Of a stretch of 64,000 bases of DNA, positions 44,005 to 52,623 are shown piece by piece. This stretch comes from Flavobacteriales bacterium UBA5040 (GTDB lineage: Bacteria > Bacteroidota > Bacteroidia > Flavobacteriales > Weeksellaceae). Where the stretch lies: the NCBI GenBank assembly GCA_002415135.1, contig DIBY01000021.1:121967-185966 (forward strand), in the 5' to 3' direction. The stretch's first letter is position 1, and every line of letters begins with the position of its first letter. The translations under genes were made by a program, and so were the position numbers. A model generated the notes under the pieces. That model saw only the letters and a list, made by a program, of their open reading frames with translations, was not told where the DNA came from and ran no database searches.

Positions 44005-44496
44005 TTATTCAATTTTAGTCCAGTTTTGATTGGTCTTTAAATCATCGAAGAATTGATATAGTTTTTCCAGTCCTGGAGTTCCATGTTTTCCATAATCCTT
44101 GATTTTTTTCATGCTACCATCATCATAATTGAGTCTCAGATAAGAAGTCGGCAAGTCGCTTACGTTTTGATTACCATAATTATCTTTCAAGCTTTTCGGA
44201 TTTAATGAATTTATTATGGATACTAACTCTTGGTACTGAATTTCATTAATGGTTCCTTTAAAAGTTCCCTCGTCATTTTCGGAGGACGTATCTCTCGAAA
44301 AGTTAAATCGTTTTGCTTCAAAAATTGCAGTTCGATCAGCATTGATGGTCATTTTGTAAATGGGGCAAAATCCAAAACAAGCACCGGCTTCATATTCAAT
44401 CGTGGAGTATTTCGAATTAACTTTGTTGGTCGAGCAGTTAAGCAATAAGAACATTGCGAGAAGACTAAATAAATATTTCATAGATTTTTTTTTCAT
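44005..44496 (-). CDS. DUF6438 domain lipoprotein
   Basis: This 163-residue protein has a lipoprotein signal (MKYLFSLLAMFLLLNCST) preceded by five extra residues. The true start may be the ATG at 44481. The mature part has YEAGACFGFCPIYKMTINADRTAIFEAKRFN, matching DUF6438 with its CFGFCP element, and a second half LPTSYLRLNYDDGSMKKIKDYGKHGTPGLEKLYQFFDDL. The function is unknown; the family occurs mostly in Bacteroidota envelopes. It is monocistronic, with a predicted promoter and terminator of its own. Confidence 0.82.
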   Translation of the reverse strand: MKKKSMKYLFSLLAMFLLLNCSTNKVNSKYSTIEYEAGACFGFCPIYKMTINADRTAIFEAKRFNFSRDTSSENDEGTFKGTINEIQYQELVSIINSLNPKSLKDNYGNQNVSDLPTSYLRLNYDDGSMKKIKDYGKHGTPGLEKLYQFFDDLKTNQNWTKIE

Positions 44497-44539
44497 TAGG
44501 TTTCAATTATTATTCCAAAAAAAATAGATCTGCTAAAAG

Positions 44540-44547
44540 CAAACCTA
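44540..44547 (-). promoter_or_regulatory. Predicted -7 box of the DUF6438 gene
   Basis: The minus strand reads TAGGTTTG, an exact TAnnTTTG match 44 bases before the ATG at 44496. Confidence 0.45.
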
Positions 44548-44574
44548 TTATTTTTTATGATTCTGTATTAAATT

Positions 44575-45558
44575 TTATCCGTGCAACTGCTTCCAGATCG
44601 CATCCTTCAATTCCATTAAACCTTCCTGCGTAACAGCTGAAAAGTAAATTGGTTTTTTATTTTCCGGAAATTCTTTTGAAATCTCAGCTTTTAATTCATC
44701 ATCTAATAGATCTGCTTTAGAAACGGAAATAATATAATCTTTATCTAAAAGCTCTGGATTGTACTGCTGCAGTTCATTTTCCAGAATTTTAAACTCCTGA
44801 AAATGACTTTCTGAATCGGCTGGAATTAAAAATAAAAGAATGGAGTTTCTCTCAATATGTCTCAAGAATCGATGTCCAAGACCTTTACCTTCCGCTGCAC
44901 CTTCGATGATTCCAGGAATATCTGCCATTACAAAAGATTTGTAATTTCGGTAATCTACAATTCCTAAATTTGGCGTCAACGTTGTAAAAGCGTAGTTCGC
45001 AATTTTCGGTTTCGCCGCTGAAACTGCTGCCAATAAGGTTGATTTTCCCGCATTTGGAAATCCAACTAAACCAACATCAGCCAATAATTTTAATTCAAAA
45101 GTTATATAGCCTTCTTCACCAGGCAAGCCAGGTTGTGCATATCTTGGGGTTTGGTTGGTAGAAGATTTAAAATGCTCATTTCCTTTACCTCCTTTACCAC
45201 CTTTTTTTAAGATGATCTCCTGACCGTGCTCCAAAATTTCGGCAACGATTTCTCCTTCCTCATTTTTAGCAATAGTTCCTAACGGAACTTCAATATATAC
45301 ATCTTCACCGTAAGCTCCGGTTAACTGGTTTTTACTTCCGTTTTTACCACGTTCTGCTTTCACATGTCGCGTATAACGCAAAGGAAGTAAAGTCCACTCG
45401 TGGGAATCTCCTTTTAGAATTATGTGACCACCGCGTCCACCATCTCCACCATCTGGTCCACCTTTTGGGACATATTTTTCACGGTTAAGGTGTGCTGATC
45501 CAGCACCACCATGACCACTTGTACAATGGATTTTTACGTAATCTACGAAATTTGACAT
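44575..45558 (-). CDS. obgE: GTPase ObgE/CgtA
   Basis: This is a 327-residue essential GTPase. The glycine-rich Obg fold is at the N-terminus (FVDYVKIHCTSGHGGAGSAHLNREKYVPKGGPDGGDGGRGGHIIL). It is followed by the G domain with G1 GFPNAGKSTLL near 168, G3 DIPGIIEGAAEGKGLGHRFLRHIER, and G4 SKADLLDD. It binds late 50S ribosomal precursors and links growth to GTP/ppGpp. I chose the ATG at 45558 (MSNFVDYV) over an in-frame extension to 45609, because the Obg fold starts there. It is the last gene of an hpt-adk-obgE group. Confidence 0.95.
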   Translation of the reverse strand: MSNFVDYVKIHCTSGHGGAGSAHLNREKYVPKGGPDGGDGGRGGHIILKGDSHEWTLLPLRYTRHVKAERGKNGSKNQLTGAYGEDVYIEVPLGTIAKNEEGEIVAEILEHGQEIILKKGGKGGKGNEHFKSSTNQTPRYAQPGLPGEEGYITFELKLLADVGLVGFPNAGKSTLLAAVSAAKPKIANYAFTTLTPNLGIVDYRNYKSFVMADIPGIIEGAAEGKGLGHRFLRHIERNSILLFLIPADSESHFQEFKILENELQQYNPELLDKDYIISVSKADLLDDELKAEISKEFPENKKPIYFSAVTQEGLMELKDAIWKQLHG

Positions 45559-45642
45559 AATTGAGTTCTTAGTTATAACGAGCGAAAACGACAAAGCAAT
45601 CCAATTCAACAGATTGCTTTACTGCTTCGCAATAGCGATTTT

Positions 45643-46221
45643 TTATTTTATTTTTTCTACTTCCGCAAAAAGTTTTTCAGAGATTTCGTCGATCGCGCCA
45701 ACTCCGTTTACTTCTACATATTTGCCCTGTTGTTTGTACAATTGGGCAACTTCTGCAGTTTTTGCGTAATATTCTTTAATTCTATTGCTGATGATCTCCT
45801 GATTAGAATCATCAGTTCTTCCACTCGTTTTTCCTCTTTTTAAAAGACGCTCTACCAAAACTTGATCTTCAACAATTAAGGAAAGACAAACGTTGATATC
45901 GCTGTTTAAAATTTCTTTAACAATGTTTTCTAAAGCTTCTGTTTGGTTTGCGGTTCTGGGAAATCCGTCGAAAATAAATCCTTGTGCGTCACATGGTTTT
46001 TTTAATTCATCGGTCAACATATCGATCGTTACCTGGTCTGGAACCAACTCTCCTTTATCAATGTATGATTTTGCCAATTGACCAAGTTCGGTATCGTTTT
46101 TCATATTGAAACGAAATAGGTCGCCGGTAGAAATTTGTTTCAAATTGAATTTTTCGATCAAATTCTGCGCTTGTGTACCTTTCCCGCTTCCTGGAGGACC
46201 GAATAGAACAATGTTTATCAT
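45643..46221 (-). CDS. adk: Adenylate kinase
   Basis: This 192-residue enzyme interconverts AMP, ADP and ATP. It shows the P-loop GPPGSGKGTQAQNLIEKF at residues 7-24, the AMP-binding STGDLFRFNM, GFIFDGFPRTANQTEAL, and LVERLLKRGKTSGRTDDSNQEIISNRIKEYYAKT. The last segment is the short LID form without zinc cysteines, as usual in Bacteroidota. It is 17 bp from hpt and shares its promoter. The active-site Arg residues are all visible. Confidence 0.96.
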   Translation of the reverse strand: MINIVLFGPPGSGKGTQAQNLIEKFNLKQISTGDLFRFNMKNDTELGQLAKSYIDKGELVPDQVTIDMLTDELKKPCDAQGFIFDGFPRTANQTEALENIVKEILNSDINVCLSLIVEDQVLVERLLKRGKTSGRTDDSNQEIISNRIKEYYAKTAEVAQLYKQQGKYVEVNGVGAIDEISEKLFAEVEKIK

Positions 46222-46238
46222 TTTTATCAGATTTATTT

Positions 46239-46796
46239 TTAGTGATTTATTCTTCCTTCAGATAATTGATATAGATCCGGTAGGTTTCTTCCCAATTCAT
46301 CATAATCAAGGCCATATCCTAAGACAAACTTATTCGGAATTTCTTTGGCAACGTAATCGATTTTAAATTCTTTTTGGTAAACATCTGGCTTTAGTAATAA
46401 AGAGGCTACTTTCAAAGATTTCGGACGCTGGGTATTTTTAAAGTACTCGAACAGGCTTTCAATGGTGTTTCCGGTATCTACGATATCTTCCATTAAGATG
46501 ATATGGCGACCTTCAACTTCTTTGGTTAAGTCCATTTTCTTATAGACAATTCCGGTAGACTGAAGTCCTCCTACATAAGAACTCATCTGGATAAATGCAA
46601 TTTCGCACTGTCCTGGATAGTGTCTTAAAAAGTCTGAAAAAAACATAATCACTCCATTAAGAACTCCTATGAAAACAGGGATTTCATCCTTGTAATCTTC
46701 ATGAACTTTCAGTGCCAGAGCTTTGATGAGTTCTTGAATTTCGTCGTTTTTCATGTACGGAACGAACTCTTTATCGTGAATTTTTACTATATCCAT
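46239..46796 (-). CDS. hpt: Hypoxanthine phosphoribosyltransferase
   Basis: This 185-residue type I PRTase has FIGVLNGVIMFFSDFLRHY, IQMSSYVGG and the PRPP-binding loop HIILMEDIVDTGNTIESLF, ending with YVAKEIPNKFVLGYGLDYDELGRNLPDLYQL. It salvages hypoxanthine and guanine to IMP and GMP. First gene of hpt-adk-obgE, divergent from purA, with its own -7 box. Length and motifs are typical. Confidence 0.95.
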   Translation of the reverse strand: MDIVKIHDKEFVPYMKNDEIQELIKALALKVHEDYKDEIPVFIGVLNGVIMFFSDFLRHYPGQCEIAFIQMSSYVGGLQSTGIVYKKMDLTKEVEGRHIILMEDIVDTGNTIESLFEYFKNTQRPKSLKVASLLLKPDVYQKEFKIDYVAKEIPNKFVLGYGLDYDELGRNLPDLYQLSEGRINH

Positions 46797-46812
46797 AGGT
46801 TTTTCTAAAGTG

Positions 46813-46820
46813 CAAATTTA
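46813..46820 (-). promoter_or_regulatory. Predicted -7 box of hpt-adk-obgE
   Basis: The minus strand reads TAAATTTG, an exact TAnnTTTG match 17 bases before the hpt ATG, giving a very short leader. Confidence 0.45.
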
Positions 46821-46916
46821 AGGAAATAATTCGAAAGAGAATGGGATTAATCAACACCATATAATAAGGATGTAAATATTTTCTGTCTAAATATTGTTCA
46901 AGATTATTTTTAAAAC

Positions 46917-46924
46917 TATTTTTG
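46917..46924 (+). promoter_or_regulatory. Predicted -7 box of purA
   Basis: TATTTTTG is an exact match 26 bases before the purA ATG. It is about 100 bp from the divergent hpt box, so the two purine genes share one short control region. Confidence 0.5.
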
Positions 46925-46949
46925 TAGAAATCTAAAAAAAAAGTAAAAT

Positions 46950-48236
46950 ATGGCAACTTACGTTGTGGTTGGTCTTCAGTATGGCGACGAAGGCAAAGGA
47001 AAAATTACGGATGTACTCTCTGCGAAATCAGACTATGTGGTGCGCTTTCAGGGAGGTGATAATGCAGGTCACACGGTTTATGCCGGTGAGGAAAAATTTG
47101 TTTTACATTTACTTCCGTCAGGAGTTTTGCAGTGTAAAGGAAAATGCATTATCGCCAATGGAGTCGTCGTAAATCCAAAAGCATTCTTAAAAGAAATCGG
47201 TCAGATCGAAGAAAAAGGAATGCGTACCGATCACGTTTTTATCAGCAGAAGAGCGCATGTGATCATGCCTTATCACATCTTGCTCGATACTTATCGTGAA
47301 GAGGAAGAAGGAGGAACACAGATCGGAACCACCAAAAAAGGAATCGGACCTTGTTATGAAGATAAGATCGCAAGAGTCGGAATTCGGATGGTTGATTTGC
47401 TAAACCCTGAAGTTTTAGCCGAGAAAATCAAGAAAAATCTAAAAAGTAAAAATTCACTTTTCGAAAAATATTTTGAAAAGCCAAAATTAGATTTTGATGA
47501 AATTTACAATGAGTTTTTAGCCTTGGGTGAAACATTGAAAGACAGAATCGTTGATACGGAAGTGGAATTGAATGAAGCAATTCACGACGGAAAAAATATC
47601 TTATTTGAAGGTGCACAGGCTGCAATGTTGGATATTGATTTTGGAACGTATCCTTATGTAACATCATCTTCGCCAACTACAGGAGGGGTTTGTTCTGGAG
47701 CCGGAGTTCCACCAACAAGTCTTCAGAACTTAATAGGAGTAGCAAAAGCGTATACAACGAGAGTTGGAAATGGTCCTTTTCCTACAGAACTGAATGACGA
47801 GATCGGTGAAGAAATGAGAAAGGTTGGTCACGAATTCGGTGCAACAACCGGAAGACCCAGAAGATGCGGCTGGTTGGATTTAGTTTCATTAAAACATGCG
47901 ACCATGATCAATGGAATTAACAATTTAGTTATTACCAAACTGGATGTTCTGTCTGGAATCTCTCCTTTAAAAATTGCAACGAAATATAAAACCGAAGACG
48001 GTAAAATTATTGACTATTTTACTTCTTCAACCACAAAACTATACAATTACGAACCAGTTTATGAAGAGTTAGAAGGTTGGGAGGAAGATATTACGCACGC
48101 CAGAACTTATGATGAACTTCCGGCTAATGCAAAAAAATACATCGAGTTTATTGAGAAACATCTGGGAATCAATGTTTATTTGGTTTCAGTTGGACCAGAA
48201 AGAACTCAGAACATTATTCGAAAAGAATTATTTTAA
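46950..48236 (+). CDS. purA: Adenylosuccinate synthetase
   Basis: This 428-residue enzyme makes adenylosuccinate from IMP, aspartate and GTP. It has the P-loop-like GLQYGDEGKGKITDVLSAKSDYVVRFQGGDNAGHTV at residues 8-43, GTTKKGIGPCYEDKIARVGIRM, LFEGAQAAMLDIDFGTYPYVTSSSPTTGGVCSGAGVPP, RVGNGPFPTE and TTGRPRRCGWLDLV. All signature motifs and length are standard. It has its own promoter and a strong terminator. Divergent placement next to hpt suggests co-ordinated purine control. Confidence 0.97.
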   Translation: MATYVVVGLQYGDEGKGKITDVLSAKSDYVVRFQGGDNAGHTVYAGEEKFVLHLLPSGVLQCKGKCIIANGVVVNPKAFLKEIGQIEEKGMRTDHVFISRRAHVIMPYHILLDTYREEEEGGTQIGTTKKGIGPCYEDKIARVGIRMVDLLNPEVLAEKIKKNLKSKNSLFEKYFEKPKLDFDEIYNEFLALGETLKDRIVDTEVELNEAIHDGKNILFEGAQAAMLDIDFGTYPYVTSSSPTTGGVCSGAGVPPTSLQNLIGVAKAYTTRVGNGPFPTELNDEIGEEMRKVGHEFGATTGRPRRCGWLDLVSLKHATMINGINNLVITKLDVLSGISPLKIATKYKTEDGKIIDYFTSSTTKLYNYEPVYEELEGWEEDITHARTYDELPANAKKYIEFIEKHLGINVYLVSVGPERTQNIIRKELF

Positions 48237-48270
48237 TTTTAAAGATCCTTTTTCGGAAATATATAAAGCG

Positions 48271-48297
48271 AAACCACTCTGCACAGAGTGGTTTTTT
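48271..48297 (+). terminator. Rho-independent terminator after purA
   Basis: AAACCACTCTG pairs perfectly with CAGAGTGGTTT around a minimal loop, followed by six T, 35 bases after the stop. Confidence 0.85.
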
Positions 48298-48467
48298 GCG
48301 TTCAAAAGTTAAAATTATTTTTGTGTTATGTTTTGAATGGTTTCTTTTAATTATTAGCAATTTATTGGCTTTGATTTTGATATAAAATTATCAATAAGAA
48401 TAATTAAATATAAAACTAATAATCGTTAAAGGCGTTTTGCAACTTAACCAATTAAAATAATTTAGTG

Positions 48468-49286
48468 ATGAAAAATCTACTTCAAAACAAAGAATTTCAA
48501 CTTGATGAAATTCTTTTCGAAAACAGAAACAAAAATTATGGTGCGTATGTTTTAAGAAACGAAGCAGACCGCATTCTAACAAAATCAATGTTCATAGGAA
48601 TTGGTGTTTTTGCCATGATTGCAATAACTCCTCTGTTGATTAATGCTTTTAACACTACAGAAAGGATTATCGATACGGCTCCAACGCCACCCATTTCGAT
48701 GACGGATGTAAATCAAACTGAGAAACCTCCAGTTGTTGTTCAAACAATTCCTCAAGCGGTTCCGCCGATTAATACTTTGGACTCCAGAGTTCCGACGCCG
48801 ACCAGAGACCCGAAGGTCGAAAAGGTAATGCCAAAACAAACTGATTACGACAAAGCGGTTATCGGAACTCAAGATATCGTCGGAGATCCGCCAATCATTA
48901 CAACAGTTCCGCCGGTTATCAATGTTGCTCCAACAACTGGTCCGCCAATAACAGCACCAAAACCTGTTGATAATACACCGAAAACAGCGGTAGACGTTCA
49001 AGCTAATTTCATGGGTGGAATCAACGTCTTTAGAAATAAAGTCATCAATCAGTTTGATACTTCTGTGATGGACGGGACAGGAGAAGTTGCTAAAACAACT
49101 GTTGTTTTCATTGTTGAAAAAGACGGAACCATCAGTGAGGTAAAAGCAACTGGCCCAGACGCAACATTTAATCGGGAAGCCATTAAAACCATTAAATCGG
49201 TAAAAGGAAAATGGGTGCCTGCAAAATTAAATGGGGAGAATGTAAGAAGTTACTTCAAGTTCCCAATCTCAATGCAATTTGAATAA
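48468..49286 (+). CDS. TonB-type energy transducer
   Basis: This 272-residue protein has a cytoplasmic N-terminus with the Bacteroidota motif LDEILFENRNKNYGAYVLRNEADRI and one membrane helix (MFIGIGVFAMIAITPLLINAF near 42-62). A long Pro/Thr/Val-rich periplasmic spacer follows (about 65-185), then a TonB C-terminal domain (VVFIVEKDGTISEVKATGPDATFNREAIKTIKSVKGKWVPAKLNGENVRSYFKFPISMQF). It would transmit proton-motive force to outer-membrane receptors. The start is the ATG at 48468, right after a GTG. It stands alone without exbB/exbD, which is common for such extra TonB genes. Confidence 0.88.
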   Translation: MKNLLQNKEFQLDEILFENRNKNYGAYVLRNEADRILTKSMFIGIGVFAMIAITPLLINAFNTTERIIDTAPTPPISMTDVNQTEKPPVVVQTIPQAVPPINTLDSRVPTPTRDPKVEKVMPKQTDYDKAVIGTQDIVGDPPIITTVPPVINVAPTTGPPITAPKPVDNTPKTAVDVQANFMGGINVFRNKVINQFDTSVMDGTGEVAKTTVVFIVEKDGTISEVKATGPDATFNREAIKTIKSVKGKWVPAKLNGENVRSYFKFPISMQFE

Positions 49287-49314
49287 AAAACGTTCTATTT
49301 AAACCATAACAGAC

Positions 49315-49354
49315 TTATCCACAAAATACCTTGTTTTGTGGATAATTTTATTTT
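49315..49354 (+). terminator. Terminator after tonB containing an inverted pair of DnaA-box-like sequences
   Basis: A perfect 12-bp stem (TTATCCACAAAA with TTTTGTGGATAA) with a 7-base loop is followed by TTTTATTTT, so it is a strong terminator for the tonB gene. Each arm also contains the DnaA box consensus TTATCCACA, in inverted orientation, about 100 bp before parA. Confidence 0.8.
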
Positions 49355-49408
49355 GAGGTAACTGCATCAGATGCAATACTTTAACTTTATTTTAAACTTT
49401 ACCAATCG

Positions 49409-49437
49409 TTTGAAAATGATAAAAAAGTGTATTTTTG
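49409..49437 (+). promoter_or_regulatory. Predicted promoter of the parA operon
   Basis: TTTG at 49409-49412 and TATTTTTG at 49430-49437, spaced by 17 bp, fit the Bacteroidota -33/-7 pair. The -7 box overlaps a possible upstream TTG start at 49435, which supports the ATG at 49456 instead. Confidence 0.6.
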
Positions 49438-49455
49438 GGGATTAAATTTTATATA

Positions 49456-50229
49456 ATGGGTAAAATCATAGGAGTTGCTAATCAAAAAGGAGGCGTAGGT
49501 AAAACTACAACGGCAGTAAATCTGGCTGCTGCATTGGGAGTTTTAGAAAAAAAGATTCTTTTGATCGATGCAGATCCGCAAGCGAATGCGACTTCTGGTT
49601 TAGGGATTGAAGATGCGAATTATTCTACCTATCACTTGCTGGAGCATAGTGTAGAGGTAGAGAAATGCATTCAAAAAACAGCTTCTCCTAACTTGGATAT
49701 GATTCCATCTCACATTGATTTGGTCGCTGCTGAAATAGAATTGGTCGACCGTGAAAATCGGGAGTACATGCTAAAAAAAGCATTAGCTTCTATTAAAGAT
49801 AATTACGATTATATTATTATTGATTGTGCACCAAGTTTAGGATTGATTACCGTGAACGCGCTTACTGCTGCAGATTCTGTGATTATTCCGATCCAGTGTG
49901 AATATTTTGCGTTGGAAGGTTTGGGTAAATTATTGAATACCATTAAAAATGTTCAGAAAATCCACAATAAAGATTTAGATATTGAAGGTTTGCTTTTAAC
50001 CATGTTTGATTCTCGTTTGAGATTATCAAATCAAGTGGTAGAAGAAGTCCACCTGCATTTCCCTGAAATGGTTTTTGAAACAATTATCAGCAGAAATGTT
50101 CGTTTAAGTGAAGCGCCAAGTTTTGGTGAGAGTATTTTAAATTACGATGCAGAAAGTAAAGGGGCGATTCAGTATCTTCAATTAGCTGAAGAGGTTTTAC
50201 TTAAAAATGAAAATTTAATTAATAATTAA
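49456..50229 (+). CDS. parA: Chromosome partitioning ATPase ParA (Soj)
   Basis: This 257-residue Walker-type ATPase has the deviant Walker A motif ANQKGGVGKTTTAVNLAAALG at residues 8-28, LLIDADPQANATSGLG (Walker A-prime region), and YDYIIIDCAPSLGLITVNAL (Walker B). It forms gradients on the nucleoid that move ParB-parS complexes. It is followed by parB with a 60-bp gap. The short form without N-terminal HTH is typical of chromosomal Soj. Start chosen by promoter position and homology. Confidence 0.95.
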   Translation: MGKIIGVANQKGGVGKTTTAVNLAAALGVLEKKILLIDADPQANATSGLGIEDANYSTYHLLEHSVEVEKCIQKTASPNLDMIPSHIDLVAAEIELVDRENREYMLKKALASIKDNYDYIIIDCAPSLGLITVNALTAADSVIIPIQCEYFALEGLGKLLNTIKNVQKIHNKDLDIEGLLLTMFDSRLRLSNQVVEEVHLHFPEMVFETIISRNVRLSEAPSFGESILNYDAESKGAIQYLQLAEEVLLKNENLINN

Positions 50230-50289
50230 GAAATGATTTTTGAGGTTTAATTGTATTTAAACTTTAAAAATCCAGAAAATATTTTAAGA

Positions 50290-51177
50290 ATGAAAGATAA
50301 AAAAAGAGCAATGGGACGTGGATTGGGTGCGATATTAAGCGCTGAATCGAAAGCGTCTGTTAACTCCGCCACAGATGAAGGTGCAGATAAATTTGTCGGC
50401 AATATTATGGAGGTCTCTTTAGAAGATATTGATCCGAATGCCACGCAGCCAAGAACCTATTTTGATGAAAAAGCCCTGAATGATCTTGCACTTTCTATCA
50501 AAGCGTTAGGCGTTATTCAACCCATTACTTTAAGAAAAGAAGGCAATAGATTTGAAATCATTTCCGGAGAAAGACGTTTCCGAGCCAGTAAAATTGCTGG
50601 TTTAAAAAGCGTTCCGGCCTATATTCGTTTGGTGAATGATCAGGAATTGTTGGAAATGGCTTTGGTTGAAAATATTCAAAGAGAAGATTTAGATGCTATC
50701 GAAATTGCCTTAACTTATCAAAGATTATTAGAAGAGATCGGAATGACTCAAGAGAATCTAAGTCAAAGAGTTGGGAAAGAAAGATCTACCATTACCAATT
50801 CAATTCGATTATTAAGACTGGATCCTGATTTTCAGAATGCGATCAGAAGTGGTGAGATTTCTGCCGGTCACGGTAGAGCCATCATCAGTATAGAGGATGA
50901 ACAAAAACAAAAAGAGCTTTTTGACAAGATTGTCAAACAAGGCCTAAGTGTTCGTCAAACCGAGCAGGAAGCCAATTTGCTGAAAAACCCTAAAGTTGAA
51001 GTTAAAAAAGCGAAAACAGAACTTTCTAATAATTTTAAAAGAGTCGAGAAGAATCTGGCCGATATTTTAGATGTTAAAGTAGAAATAAAATCTGCGGCCA
51101 ACGGAAAAAAAGGAAAGATCGTTCTGGATTTCAAAAACGAAGAAGAATTAGAACAAATTCTTGCACACTTTAAATAA
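50290..51177 (+). CDS. parB: Chromosome partitioning protein ParB (Spo0J)
   Basis: This 295-residue protein has the N-terminal ParB/Srx domain with NPRQPR-like PNATQPRTYFDEKALNDLALSIKALGVIQPITLR, and the CTPase motif ISGERRFRASKIAGLKSVPAYI. The arginine box is VENIQREDLDAIEIALTYQRLLEE, followed by a central helix-turn-helix (TQENLSQRVGKERSTITNSIRLLRL) that reads parS. It loads onto parS and spreads with CTP. The frame extends upstream to a TTG at 50251, but the ATG at 50290 (MKDKKRAMGRGLGA) fits the family. Its stop overlaps the next ATG. Confidence 0.95.
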   Translation: MKDKKRAMGRGLGAILSAESKASVNSATDEGADKFVGNIMEVSLEDIDPNATQPRTYFDEKALNDLALSIKALGVIQPITLRKEGNRFEIISGERRFRASKIAGLKSVPAYIRLVNDQELLEMALVENIQREDLDAIEIALTYQRLLEEIGMTQENLSQRVGKERSTITNSIRLLRLDPDFQNAIRSGEISAGHGRAIISIEDEQKQKELFDKIVKQGLSVRQTEQEANLLKNPKVEVKKAKTELSNNFKRVEKNLADILDVKVEIKSAANGKKGKIVLDFKNEEELEQILAHFK

Positions 51178-51806
51178 TGCAAAAGTTCACGATTATATTT
51201 TTGGTCTTATTTTCGATATCGACTTTCGCGCAGATCAGTCCGAAAGATACCATTCGTGTCGAAAATTATCCAACAGATTCAGTTAGTACAAAGCAGGTTC
51301 CTTCTGAAATTGAAGTGTTGACCGATATTAAAGAATCTAATGCTCCTGTTAAAACCATGAAATTCAACCCTACGAAAGCGGGTTTGTATTCTGCAATCCT
51401 ACCTGGATTAGGACAATATTATAATAAAAAGTACTGGAAGATTCCAATCGTTTGGGGCGGAATAGGAACTGGTGTTGGCGTCACACTTTGGAATCAAAAA
51501 CAATATAATCGCTATAGGGATGCATTTGTGGCTGAACTGAATGGTCAAGAACATGAGTTTTCCAGTATTCCCGGCGTGACAAAAGAAGTTTTAGGGCGAA
51601 CTCAAGATCGGGTCAAAAGACAGAGAGACTACGCCATTGCAATTACAAGTTTGGTTTATATACTTGGTATCGTAGATGCAGTCGTAGATGCGCATTTGTA
51701 CGAAGGTAGAAAAGATCCTGATTTAGCTTTGAAACCAACCATCATTTTTGATGAATTTGGAAAGGCTAATTCTAAAGCAGGTTTAAGTTTAAGTTATAAT
51801 TTTTAA
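51177..51806 (+). CDS. DUF5683 domain protein, exported
   Basis: This 209-residue protein has a signal peptide (MQKFTIIFLVLFSISTFAQ) and, after a variable linker, the DUF5683 core: AGLYSAILPGLGQYYNKKYWKIPIVWGGIGTGVGVTLWNQKQYNRYRDAF. YAIAITSLVYILGIVDAVVDAHLYEG follows, with two or three membrane-like segments. Function unknown. The family is conserved in Bacteroidota between parB and dapB, as here. The start ATG shares bases with the parB stop codon, so translation is probably coupled. Confidence 0.88.
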   Translation: MQKFTIIFLVLFSISTFAQISPKDTIRVENYPTDSVSTKQVPSEIEVLTDIKESNAPVKTMKFNPTKAGLYSAILPGLGQYYNKKYWKIPIVWGGIGTGVGVTLWNQKQYNRYRDAFVAELNGQEHEFSSIPGVTKEVLGRTQDRVKRQRDYAIAITSLVYILGIVDAVVDAHLYEGRKDPDLALKPTIIFDEFGKANSKAGLSLSYNF

Positions 51807-51836
51807 TAAAATATCGACGCTGTAGCGTTTTGAAAT

Positions 51837-52541
51837 ATGAAAATAGCACTGGTTGGTTACGGGAAAATGGGGCACATCATCGATGAGCTTGCGACCAAGA
51901 AGGGTCATAAGATCGTTTCTAGACTTAATGAAACGCCGACTACCGAAAATCTAAACAACCCGGATGTGGTCATCGAATTCTCCAATCCGGAAGTAGCTTT
52001 TAATAATATTAAAATTTGCCTGGAACATAAGATCCCAGTGATCTGTGGAACGACCGGTTGGCTAGATCAAAAACCGGAAATCGAGGAAATTGCTCTTCAA
52101 AATAAATCTGCCTTTTTATACGGTTCTAATTTTTCTTTGGGCGTAAATTTATTTTTTGCTTTGAATGAAAAGCTTGCCAAATTGATGAAGGACTTTTCTG
52201 AGTACAACGTTCAGTTAGAAGAAATTCACCACACCCAAAAAAAAGACGCTCCAAGTGGAACAGCCATTTCAATCGCAGAAGGAATTATTAAAAATGATCC
52301 TCGATTCGACGCCTGGAAAATGGAAGAAACACAAAATAAAGAACTCGGTATTTTTGCGGTCAGGGAAAACGAAGTTCCGGGAACGCACAGCGTTTATTAC
52401 AAAAGTGACGTCGACGAAATCGAAATCAAACACACCGCTTTTAACAGAAATGGTTTTGCCGTAGGTGCAATCGTCGCCGCCGAATGGATCATCGGAAAGC
52501 ACGGTAACTTCACTATGAATGACGTTCTTTTCAGTAAATAA
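51837..52541 (+). CDS. dapB: 4-hydroxy-tetrahydrodipicolinate reductase
   Basis: This 234-residue enzyme of the lysine and meso-diaminopimelate pathway has the nucleotide-binding start IALVGYGKMGHIIDELA, then PVICGTTGWLD and SNFSLGVNLFFALNEKLA. The catalytic segment is LEEIHHTQKKDAPSGTAISIAEGI, with the active-site His and Lys. The C-terminal ETQ/EVPGTHSVYYKSDVDEIEIKHTAFNR is typical. It is the short Bacteroidota form. It lies 30 bp after the DUF5683 gene in the par operon and supplies precursors for peptidoglycan. Confidence 0.95.
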   Translation: MKIALVGYGKMGHIIDELATKKGHKIVSRLNETPTTENLNNPDVVIEFSNPEVAFNNIKICLEHKIPVICGTTGWLDQKPEIEEIALQNKSAFLYGSNFSLGVNLFFALNEKLAKLMKDFSEYNVQLEEIHHTQKKDAPSGTAISIAEGIIKNDPRFDAWKMEETQNKELGIFAVRENEVPGTHSVYYKSDVDEIEIKHTAFNRNGFAVGAIVAAEWIIGKHGNFTMNDVLFSK

Positions 52542-52623
52542 TTACTCTTTACTTATTATTGATTACTCATTAATTTGTAACAATTTTCAAATAAAATAAA
52601 CTAATAGCGATAAGCATTACAAT

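Noticed and set aside
49287..49455. A full replication origin
   Set aside because: Only one inverted pair of DnaA boxes is seen, which the terminator stem explains; no cluster of boxes or dnaA gene is nearby.
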